Source: Microbacterium sp. (GTDB lineage: Bacteria; Actinomycetota; Actinomycetes; Actinomycetales; Microbacteriaceae). From it: DNA of 54,164 nucleotides. The position numbers were made by a program, and so were the translations under genes. The notes under the pieces are model-generated. The model was not told the DNA's origin. It saw only the letters and a program-made list of their open reading frames with translations, and did not search any database. Shown here in pieces: positions 15,815-23,951 of this stretch. How positions within the stretch are numbered: the stretch's first letter is position 1; every line of letters starts with the position of its first letter. The DNA is taken from contig NZ_JAPLAI010000037.1 in NCBI RefSeq assembly GCF_026393345.1, forward strand, positions 1 through 54,164. Reading direction: 5' to 3'.

Positions 15815-18783
15815 ATGTCGACCATCACCGCTCCCGTCGCCGACTGGGTGACGATCCCGGACCTCTATCGCGATCCGTTCCCCCTCTACGAGCGGCTCCG
15901 GGCCGAGGGGGGCGTGCACTGGGTGCCCAGCGTCGGCCGTTACCTGATCACGAGCTACGACGCCGTGCACGCCACGGAGCAGGATCAGGAGACCTTCTCC
16001 GCGAACGAGGAGGGCTCGCTGCAGATTCGGGCGATGGGCCACTCGATGCTGCGTCGCGACGACCCGGAGCACTATCCGGAGCGGAAGGCCTGGCAGCCGG
16101 TCCTGCGTCCGGGCGCGGTCAAACGCACGTGGACCGCGGTCTTCGAGCGGAACGCGGCGCGCTACCTCGATGAGACGATGGCGAAGGGGGCGGATGCGGA
16201 CCTCATCTGGGACTTCGCCGCGCCCTATGCGGCGGAGAACCTGCGGGAGATCCTCGGTTTCCACAACGCCACGCAGCAAGACCTGCAGCGCTGGTCGCAG
16301 ACGATGATCGACGCGACCGGCAACTATGCCGACGACCCGCAGATCTGGGCGAAGGGTGAGCGATCCTTCGCCGAGGTCGACATCGCGCTCGATGAGATGC
16401 TCAGCTGGCACGCGAAGAACCCGGACCATTCGCTGATCTCGGCGCTGCTGGCCATCCCGGATTACCGGATGCCGATCGAGCGGATTCGCGCCAACATCAA
16501 GATGACGATCGGCGGCGGATTGAACGAACCGCGTGACGCGCTCGGCGTCGCCGCCTGGGCGCTTCTGACGCACCCCGAGCAGCGGCGCGCGGTCGAGGCC
16601 GACCCCTCACTGTGGTCGGCCGCCTTCGACGAAACGATCCGTTGGATCTCACCGATCGGCCTCTACTCGCGTCAGACGACCCGCGAGGTCGAGCTGGCGG
16701 GGGTGACCCTCCCGGCGGGTGCGCGGCTGGGGATCTGCGTCGGTTCCGCCAACCGCGACGAACGGGTCTGGCGCGATGCTGATCGGTTCGACATCCGCCG
16801 TGAGGTCAAGCCGCATCTGGCCTTCAGCAAGGGCGTTCACGTGTGCCTGGGTGCGTGGGTCGCCCGGGCCGAGGTCGCGGAGGTCGGTCTTCCTCGCCTG
16901 TTCGAGCGGTTGCGCGGCGTCGAGCTGGATCCCGCCCGCCCCGCCCAGATCGGCGGCTGGGTGTTCCCCGGAATGCTGCGCCTCCCCGTGCGGTGGGACA
17001 CCGCCGGCGTCACGGAGCCCGCCTCGGCTGCCCCGCAGCCGCCGGCGGCACCGCGGATCGCCGTGGTCGGCGCCGGCCCCAGCGGCTGCTTCGCCGCGCA
17101 GGCGCTCCGCCGCGCGATGCCCGGAGCTGTCCTCGAGGTCATCGACCGACTCCCCGTCCCTTACGGACTCGTGCGCTACGGGGTGGCCGCCGACCACCCC
17201 GGGACGAAGTCCGTCGCGCGTCAGTTCGAGCGGATGTTCCAGCGTGAGGGTGTGGCCTTCCGCGGCAACATCGCCGTCGGCGCCGACGTCACGGTCGCGC
17301 AGTTGCGCGACTCCTACGACGCCGTGATCCTGGCGACCGGGCTGCACCGGGATCGGACGCTCGACGTGCCGGGTGCGGATCTGACCGGCGTCGTCGGCGC
17401 CGGTCGCCTCACGCGTGCGCTCAACGGCCACCCGGAAGAGGCCGACGAACCGCGAGTGAGACGGTCACCGTCGTCGGCCACGGCAACGTCGCCGTCGACG
17501 TCGTGCGCCTCATCGCCCGGCACGCCGATGACTTCGACGGAAGCGATATCGACGACGCCGTGCGCGAGCGCATCACGGGCGGCGTTCGCGTCGTCCACGT
17601 GGTCGGGCGCTCCCGGCCCGGGCAGGCGAAGTTCGATCCGGTCATGGTGCGGGAGCTCGCCACCCTCCCCGGCGTGGCGCACGTGGTGCACGGCGCCGAC
17701 CTCGACGACGTGCCGGTGGGAAAGGACGCACGGTGTGACGCCGTCCGCGCCCTCGCCGCGTCGGACGCTGCCGACCCGCGAGTGCGGGTCGAGTGGTGGT
17801 TCGGGCTTCAGCCCGAGGCCATCGAGGGGGATGTCTCGGTCACGGGCCTCCGCCTCCGCGGCACGGACGGCACGAGCCTCCGGCTCGCCACCGACACGGT
17901 AGTCACCGCGATCGGCTTCACCGCCGACCCCCATACGCCCGCCGTGGCGGCAGCGTCCGCGGACGGCCGCATCGAGCCGGGTCTCTACGTCGCCGGATGG
18001 CTGCGCCGGGGCGGCCGCGGCACGATCCCCGACCAGCGGACCGATGCGCGCGCGCTCGCGGCGACGGTCGCCGCCGACCTCGCCGGCGTCGGATCCCCGC
18101 GGCCGGGTCTCGAGCTCTCCGCGTCCGAGGTGGGCTTCGACGGCTGGCGCCGGATCGACATGCGCGAGCAGCTCGGCGCCGCGCCCGGACGCACCCGCGC
18201 GAAGCTCCGTACGCACGAGGATCTGCTGGCGGCGGCTCGAGACACCGCGATGGCGCTGCCGGACGCGGACCGCGCACAGGGTGCGAGCGCCGCCGACGGC
18301 GGGGGACAGCCCGTCACGGTGCTCTTCGGCACGGAGTCGGGCGGGGCAGAACTGGTCGCCGATGACCTACGGACCTATCTCGCCGGGCGCGCAGACGTCG
18401 AGGTGCGAGACCTCGCCGAGACGGAGCCGGACCAGCTCGATCCGGCACGGCTCCACCTGATCGTGTGCTCGACGTACGGCGACGGGGAGGCGCCGACCGC
18501 CGCGCGTCCATTCCTCGCGTCGATCTCCCGGGCACGCCCCGATCTCTCCGAACTCCGGTACGCCGTGTTCGGCATGGGGGACCAGAGCTACGCGCGCACC
18601 TATTCGCGGGGAAGCGAACTCGTCGACGAGGCGCTGGCCGCCTGCGGTGCGCGCCGGATCGGGGAGTATGGCCGGCATGACGCCGGCGGGCCCATGGATG
18701 CGGTGGAATCGGCACACGACTGGGTGGACGGCGTGCTCGCCGAGACCGAAGCGCTCCTCGCCGGACCGCGCGCCCAGGCCTGA
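15815..18783 (+). pseudogene. Cytochrome P450 - FAD reductase - flavodoxin fusion, frameshifted
   Basis: Three redox domains lie in one gene of about 989 codons if frame-corrected. Residues 1-395 are a bacterial P450 with GGGLNEPRD on the I-helix and the heme ligand Cys344 in FSKGVHVCLG. After an Ala/Pro linker, residues from about 414 form an adrenodoxin-reductase/FprA-type FAD-NADPH domain (VVGAGPSGCFAAQAL, PYGLVRYGVAADHPG, later VGHGNVAVDVVRL and VAGWLRRG). The C-terminus (18308-18783) is an FMN flavodoxin domain (LFGTESGGAELVADDL, STYGDGEAPTAARPF, FGMGDQSYA). The frame changes near 17450-17460, inside the reductase, equivalent to one lost base. Uncorrected, the first frame runs on to 17902 with meaningless sequence. 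The ATG at 15815 has gaggaag upstream. Confidence 0.8.
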
Positions 18784-18818
18784 GGCACCCTCCCGCTGTC
18801 TCTTCGCGGGCGTGCGCG

Positions 18819-19235
18819 TCAGTCGCGCACGAACGGGTCGTCGAGCGGCGTGCCGGCGGTGTACGGGCCGAAGAACAGGTCGGCACCGTCGGCGGTCAGC
18901 GTCGTCCCCGAGGCGATGAGGAAGCCGGCCTGCGGCGTGAGGGTGTCGATCCGCGCGAACGGGAGCCGCACCGCGGCGTCAAACGGGTCGGCGACCGTCA
19001 GCAGCCAGTGGTCGCCGTCCGGCACCAGCGCCGGGTCGGCGAGTGTGACGTCCATGAGGCCGCCGTGCGCGCTCAGCGACACCGCGCCGGTGAAGGAATG
19101 GCCGTCGCCGCCCGTATCCGGGAACGCGAAGCCGGACGGCTCCTGCGTCGCGCCGTCGAGGCGGACGTCGCCGTCGCCCATGCCGCGGACATACGCCAGG
19201 AGCGACTCCTTGATTCCCCACACCAGCGTGCTCAT
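18819..19235 (-). CDS. HtaA-domain protein (heme-binding family), no signal peptide
   Basis: 138 residues covering essentially one HtaA domain, beginning STLVWGIKESLLAYVRGMG and containing the beta-rich pattern FAFPDTGGDGHSFTGAVSLSAHGG. HtaA domains of corynebacteria are secreted or cell-wall heme-binding modules in Hta/Hmu heme uptake. This copy has no signal peptide, no LPXTG and no transmembrane tail, so it should be cytoplasmic. The ATG at 19235 was preferred to an upstream start adding 19 residues because the domain begins right after it. No heme-uptake genes are adjacent; it is convergent with the P450 fusion. A heme-binding role is by family only. Confidence 0.78.
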   Translation of the reverse strand: MSTLVWGIKESLLAYVRGMGDGDVRLDGATQEPSGFAFPDTGGDGHSFTGAVSLSAHGGLMDVTLADPALVPDGDHWLLTVADPFDAAVRLPFARIDTLTPQAGFLIASGTTLTADGADLFFGPYTAGTPLDDPFVRD

Positions 19236-19288
19236 CGCATCCCCGTTTCTCGGCGCGCCGTGCGCCGGGCCCAGGTTAGCGTGCCAGT

Positions 19289-20044
19289 TCACCCCTCGAG
19301 GGCGGTGCGGATGGCATCGGCGGAGCGCTGCAGGCGCGCCGCGATGGCCGCCGGGTCATCGGCGCTCGCCACGTGCACGACCGCGATGGCGGCGGGCCGA
19401 TGGCCGCGGAGGGGGAGCGGCACCGAGACCGCCTGCACGGTGGGGATGACCTCATCGTGACTGGTGGCATAGCCGCGCTCGGCGATCTCGGCGATCTCGG
19501 CGCGGAGCCGGTCCGAGACGCCGGCCGGCCACTGGTCCGGGGGCAGGAGCGAGAGGATCGCCTTGCCGGGTGCGCCGACCGTGACGGAGTGGCGGGCGCC
19601 CGGACGCTGCGCCACCGAGGCGACCGCGTGCCGCGGCTCGACGCTGGCGAGGGTGATGCACTCGTCCCGGTCGAGTACGCCGAGGAAGCACGTCATCCCG
19701 AGTTCGTTCGCGACCGCTGTCAGCTCGGGCAGCGCCTCGGACTGCAGGTCGGCGGCGACAGCTCCGGCGAGGGCGGCCATGCGGGCGCCGAGTGCCGCGC
19801 GCCCCGCCGAGTCGCGGACGACCAGCGCGTGGTCCTCCAGGGTGCGAAGGAGCCGGTAGGCGATGGACCGGTGCACCTCGAGCCGCCGGGCGATCTCGTC
19901 GATTGCCAGCGGCGCGCGTGCCTCGGCCAGGATCTCCAGGATCCGGATGCCGCGGCTCAGGGTCTGCGAGCCGGCGGCCCCCTTCCGCCCCGCATCCGAC
20001 TGAGGCTCCACGAATGTCACGTTTTCGACCTCCGGACGGGACAT
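19289..20044 (-). CDS. IclR-family transcriptional regulator
   Basis: 251 residues with an N-terminal winged helix (SRGIRILEILAEARAPLAIDEIARRL, then HRSIAYRLLRTLEDH, residues about 29-75) and the IclR effector domain (TCFLGVLDRDECITLASVEP, then GAPGKAILSLLP near 165). IclR proteins commonly regulate aromatic-acid catabolism and bind GTTC/GAAC-type inverted repeats. It is divergent from the FAD monooxygenase at 20197, and two such repeats lie in the gap. It likely controls that monooxygenase and itself. Confidence 0.9.
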   Translation of the reverse strand: MSRPEVENVTFVEPQSDAGRKGAAGSQTLSRGIRILEILAEARAPLAIDEIARRLEVHRSIAYRLLRTLEDHALVVRDSAGRAALGARMAALAGAVAADLQSEALPELTAVANELGMTCFLGVLDRDECITLASVEPRHAVASVAQRPGARHSVTVGAPGKAILSLLPPDQWPAGVSDRLRAEIAEIAERGYATSHDEVIPTVQAVSVPLPLRGHRPAAIAVVHVASADDPAAIAARLQRSADAIRTALEG

Positions 20045-20070
20045 CCGTGAGGTCTCGGCGCGCGGGGTCC

Positions 20071-20100
20071 TTGCCGGAGCGCACGAATGTCGTATACGAT
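20071..20100 (+). promoter_or_regulatory. Promoter of the FAD monooxygenase with a TATACGATCTG-type palindrome
   Basis: TTGCCG (20071-20076) and TACGAT (20095-20100) are spaced 18 nt. The symmetric tcgtatacga (20090-20099), continuing to tatacgatctg, matches the operators at 13253 and 25838 at 13 of 16 positions. It suggests the monooxygenase is under the same regulator as the hpa operon in addition to IclR. Confidence 0.55.
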
Positions 20101-20102
20101 CT

Positions 20103-20137
20103 GTTCAATAGTAGAACGGTGTGTTCGAATATAGAAC
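20103..20137. promoter_or_regulatory. Tandem IclR-type operators
   Basis: GTTCAATAGTAGAAC (20103-20117) and GTTCGAATATAGAAC (20123-20137) share GTTC/GAAC arms and are offset by exactly 20 bp, about two helical turns, placing two dimers on one face of the DNA. They lie just downstream of the putative -10 box, where binding would block transcription of the monooxygenase. The divergent iclR gene is the natural candidate. Confidence 0.7.
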
Positions 20138-20196
20138 GCACCGGCCGCCATCGCAACACACCTCGACATTGCAGTCCGAGGAAAGGATCGACGTCG

Positions 20197-22074
20197 ATGC
20201 AGTTCCACCACCACGGTTACATCTCGACGGACCCCCGGGTCCGTCCCGCCGCCGGCACCGGCATCGACCGCCCCGCGGACGTGCCCGACGAGGTCGACGT
20301 GCTCATCGTCGGCTCGGGTCCCGCCGGCATGCTCCTCGCAGCGCAGCTCTCCCAGTACCCCGGCATCACGACCCGGATCGTCGAGAAGCGCGAGGGACGC
20401 CTCGCGATCGGCCAGGCCGACGGCATTCAGGCGCGCAGCGTCGAGACGTTCCAGGCGTTCGGGTTCGCCGAGCGGATCGTCGCGGAGGCCTACACGATCA
20501 GCAGCATGAACTTCTGGACCCCCGACCCGCAGAACCCGCAGCACATCATCCGCACCGCTCGCGCGGCGGACGACCCGCACGGCATCAGCGAGTTCCCGCA
20601 CCTCATCGTCAACCAGGCGCGGGTGCTGGACTACTTCGCCGAGGTCGCAGAGATCTCGCCCGCCCGCATCACGCCGGACTACGGCATCGAGTTCGTCGGC
20701 CTCACGGTCGGCGAGGGCGAGTACCCCGTCTCCGTATCGCTGCGCTACGTCGGCGGCGAGCGGGCGGGGGCGGAGCGCACGGTCCGCGCGAAGTACGTCG
20801 TCGGGTGCGACGGCGCCCGCAGTGGCGTGCGCGAAGCCATCGGCCGCAAGCACATCGGCGGCCAGGCCAAGCATGCGTGGGGCGTCATGGACGTGCTCGC
20901 CGTCACCGATTTCCCCGACATCCGGATCAAGTGCGCGATCTCGTCGCAGGCCGGCAGCATCCTCCACATCCCCCGCGAGGGCGGGTATCTCTTCCGCATG
21001 TACGTCGACCTCGGCGAGGTCCCCGAGGGTGACAACGGCAACGTCCGCAAGACGCCGCTGGAAGCCATCGTCGCCAAGGCGAACGAGATCCTCAGCCCCT
21101 ACACGCTCGAGGTCAAGGACGTCGCCTGGTCGAGCGTCTACGAGGTCGGCCACCGCGTCACCGACAAGTTCGACGACGTCGACCCCGGCTCGGACCGTGC
21201 GCCGCACGTGTTCATCTGCGGCGACGCCTGCCACACGCACAGCGCGAAGGCGGGCCAGGGCATGAACGTGTCGATGCAGGACGGCTTCAACCTCGGCTGG
21301 AAGCTCGGCTCGGTGCTCACCGGCCGCGCGCCCGAATCACTGCTGGCCACCTACTCCGCCGAGCGCCAGGTCATCGCGCAGAACCTCATCGACTTCGACC
21401 GCGAGTGGTCCACCCTCATGGCCAAGAACCCGGAGGACTTCTCCAGCCCCGAAGAGGTCGCGGAGTTCTACACCCGCACCGCCGAGTTCCCCGCCGGGTT
21501 CATGACGCAGTACACCCCGTCGATGATCGTCGGCGAGGCGGCGCACCAGAACCTGGCCGAGGGCTTCCCCATCGGCAAGCGATTCAAGTCGGCTCCCGTC
21601 GTCCGTCTCGGTGACACCGTCCCCGCCCACCTCGGTCACCATGCGCGGGCCGACGGACGCTGGCGCATCTACGCGTTCGCGGATGCCGACGCCACCGCCC
21701 TCGGGGAGTGGGCCGAGTGGCTCGCGAACAGTGCCGACTCACCGGTGCGGACGTTCACGCCCGCGGGCGAGGACATCGACAGCGTCTTCGACGTCAAGGT
21801 CGTGTACCCGAAGGCGCACACCGAGATCGAGGTCGGCGACATCCCGGACATCTTCCTGCCGCGGGTGGGTCCGTTCGGTCTGATCGACTACGAGAAGATC
21901 TACGCCGTCGACCCTGCCCAGGACATCTTCGAGCTGCGCGGCATCGACCGCGCCGGCACCGTCGTCGTGGTCCGTCCGGACCAGTACGTCGCGCACGTGC
22001 TGCCGTTGACCGCGACCGAGGAGCTGGCTGCGTTCTTCGCGCAGCACATGGTCCCGGCCGCCACCGGGGCCTGA
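20197..22074 (+). CDS. Group A FAD-dependent aromatic monooxygenase (phenol/3-hydroxybenzoate hydroxylase-like)
   Basis: 625 residues. An N-terminal Rossmann FAD site (VLIVGSGPAGMLLAAQL, about residue 33), a mid-protein YVVGCDGARSGVREAIG, and the GD motif FICGDACHTHSAKAGQGMNVSMQDGFN (split around residue 345) are followed by a thioredoxin-like C-terminal domain ending near EELAAFFAQHM. This is the phenol 2-monooxygenase/MobA architecture, hydroxylating a phenolic ring ortho or para to an existing OH using NAD(P)H and O2. The ATG at 20197 is preceded by gaggaaagg. The shared operator with the hpa operon suggests it makes the dihydroxylated ring substrate for HpaD, possibly from a hydroxyphenylacetate; this is inference. 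Confidence 0.88.
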   Translation: MQFHHHGYISTDPRVRPAAGTGIDRPADVPDEVDVLIVGSGPAGMLLAAQLSQYPGITTRIVEKREGRLAIGQADGIQARSVETFQAFGFAERIVAEAYTISSMNFWTPDPQNPQHIIRTARAADDPHGISEFPHLIVNQARVLDYFAEVAEISPARITPDYGIEFVGLTVGEGEYPVSVSLRYVGGERAGAERTVRAKYVVGCDGARSGVREAIGRKHIGGQAKHAWGVMDVLAVTDFPDIRIKCAISSQAGSILHIPREGGYLFRMYVDLGEVPEGDNGNVRKTPLEAIVAKANEILSPYTLEVKDVAWSSVYEVGHRVTDKFDDVDPGSDRAPHVFICGDACHTHSAKAGQGMNVSMQDGFNLGWKLGSVLTGRAPESLLATYSAERQVIAQNLIDFDREWSTLMAKNPEDFSSPEEVAEFYTRTAEFPAGFMTQYTPSMIVGEAAHQNLAEGFPIGKRFKSAPVVRLGDTVPAHLGHHARADGRWRIYAFADADATALGEWAEWLANSADSPVRTFTPAGEDIDSVFDVKVVYPKAHTEIEVGDIPDIFLPRVGPFGLIDYEKIYAVDPAQDIFELRGIDRAGTVVVVRPDQYVAHVLPLTATEELAAFFAQHMVPAATGA

Positions 22075-22080
22075 CGCAGG

Positions 22081-23835
22081 TCAGCCGAGCTCTCGCGCGT
22101 CGGCGAGCCGGAGCTCCTCGGCGTCGAGACCGTGCTGCACCCGCCGGGACACCAGATCGTCGATCGCGCCCTCGCGGCGAAGCCGCAGCAGCACCTCGCG
22201 CTTCCGGTCCAGGAGCGCGAGCTTCAGCCGGTTCGCCTCCTCGAAGCGGATGAGCGGGGAACGCTGCGTCATGTCGATGTCGTCGCTGGTGGCGAGCATC
22301 TGCAGCGCGACCGGGCGCACCTCTCCCGCCTCCCCGTCGTCCGACACGGTCGCGATGGCGCCGGACGTGGGCGATGTCGCGTCAGGTCCGCTCAGTACCG
22401 TCTCGAGGTCGTCGATCTCGTCGTCGATGGCCGACCGCTGCCGGGCGAGGGCGCGCGCGTTCGCGAGCTCCAGCCGGTCGTAGCCCTCGCGCCGGGCCTG
22501 GTCGCGCACCTCGTCGCTGATCCCGTGCTCGGTGGCGAGGTCGTCCAGGGCCGCCAGCGCCGCGCCGGAGATCGTCCGCTGCGCCAGTTCGAACTCCTCC
22601 CGCTCGGTGTCGTCGTTCGGCAGCTTCGCCCACTTGATGACCGCGGGAAGAAGCGGACCCTGAACCAGCAGGGTGAGCACGATGACGCCCGCGGTGACGA
22701 ACACGATCGCGTCGCGGCCGGGGAGATCCGTTCCGGCATCCGTCGTCATCGGCACCGAGAGGGCGATGGCCAGCGACACCGCGCCGCGGAATCCGGCGAC
22801 CGTGCTGACGATCCGGCCGCGGTTGCGGGACTGTCTCGTGGTGTTCGCGAGGTGTTCGGGCGAGGGCCGGGAGAACGGCGCCATGAGCAGCTGGAACAGG
22901 TAGCGCACCACACCGAGCGCCGCCCACGCCGCGACCGATACCAGGAGCAGCCAGCCGATCTGCCGCCCCGGGATCTCGTGCACGACGTTCTGCACCTCGA
23001 GCCCGATGAGAACGAACAGCGCGCCGTTGAGCAGGAACACCCCGAACGGCCACGCCGCCTGCGCCTGCTGGCGGGACTGGGCCGTGGTGATGCGCGGGGC
23101 GAGCCACGCGACGATGAGGCCCGCGAACACGACGGCGAGCACGCCGGAGCCGTGGATCAGCTCCGCGACGAGGAACGCCAGGAACGGCACGAGCAGCAAC
23201 GTCACGTTGATCGCGAGCGTCGCCCGCATCCGCCGGAGCGCCAGCCAGGCGATCGCCGCGATGCCGATGCCCGCGACGGCGCCGCCGAGGTAGGAGAGAA
23301 CGACGGTGCCGGTGATCGTCCACGGCGTGACGTCGCCGCCGACCGCGAGCGAGACGGCGATCGCGTAGACCACGAGCGCGGTCCCGTCGTTCGTGAGGCT
23401 CTCGGCCTTGAGCTTCATGAAGGTGCGCTGTGGCAGCAGTCGGCCGAGCGCGGCGACCGCGGTCGCGTCCGGCGGTGCCACGGCGGCGCCGAGGATGAGC
23501 GCGGCCTCCCACGGCACGCCCATGGCGGTGGCGATCCCGGCCACCGCGAACGCGGAGGCGACGACGAGCAGCGTGCTCATCGGCACGATGTAGCGCAGCG
23601 CCCGCTTCACCGAACGCAACGACGTGGTGAAGCTCTCCCAGAACAGCATGACGGGCAGGAAGAGGAGCAGCATCGTCTCCGGGGGCAGCTCGATCTCACG
23701 CAGCTCCGGCACGAAGCCGAGCAGCAGCCCGATGACCACGAGCACGAGCGGCGTCGCGAGGCGGAGCCGCGGGGCGAGCAGGGTGCCCGTGAGCACCGCC
23801 AGTCCCAGCAGGACCGTGACTTCAAGACCTTCCAT
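22081..23835 (-). CDS. Na+/H+ antiporter (CPA1/NhaP family)
   Basis: 584 residues: about 12 membrane helices over residues 1-410, then a hydrophilic helical C-terminal tail of about 170 residues rich in Arg/Glu/Asp. Family motifs are GAAVAPPDATAVAALGRLLP near residue 115 and the ion-binding AESLTNDGTALVVYAI near 143, plus a later GFRGAVSLAIAL. It exchanges cytoplasmic Na+ for external H+. The ATG at 23835 has ggaggtg upstream; the 23 extra residues of the longer frame are not family-like. It is convergent with the monooxygenase, 6 bp apart, and probably unrelated to the aromatic pathway. Confidence 0.9.
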   Translation of the reverse strand: MEGLEVTVLLGLAVLTGTLLAPRLRLATPLVLVVIGLLLGFVPELREIELPPETMLLLFLPVMLFWESFTTSLRSVKRALRYIVPMSTLLVVASAFAVAGIATAMGVPWEAALILGAAVAPPDATAVAALGRLLPQRTFMKLKAESLTNDGTALVVYAIAVSLAVGGDVTPWTITGTVVLSYLGGAVAGIGIAAIAWLALRRMRATLAINVTLLLVPFLAFLVAELIHGSGVLAVVFAGLIVAWLAPRITTAQSRQQAQAAWPFGVFLLNGALFVLIGLEVQNVVHEIPGRQIGWLLLVSVAAWAALGVVRYLFQLLMAPFSRPSPEHLANTTRQSRNRGRIVSTVAGFRGAVSLAIALSVPMTTDAGTDLPGRDAIVFVTAGVIVLTLLVQGPLLPAVIKWAKLPNDDTEREEFELAQRTISGAALAALDDLATEHGISDEVRDQARREGYDRLELANARALARQRSAIDDEIDDLETVLSGPDATSPTSGAIATVSDDGEAGEVRPVALQMLATSDDIDMTQRSPLIRFEEANRLKLALLDRKREVLLRLRREGAIDDLVSRRVQHGLDAEELRLADARELG

Positions 23836-23951
23836 GGGCACCTCCGGGTCTGCGCTGCCGCCTAGTCTGCGCCCCACACACAGCGCAGCGACAGGCTCTG
23901 GCATTCCCTGGTTCGGCGGTCACCCCTCCGGATGCGGCTGATTCGGGTGCC

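Noticed and set aside
17448..17460. Programmed -1 frameshifting in the P450 fusion
   Set aside because: No X-XXY-YYZ slippery heptamer or clear downstream structure is present; a simple indel is a better explanation.
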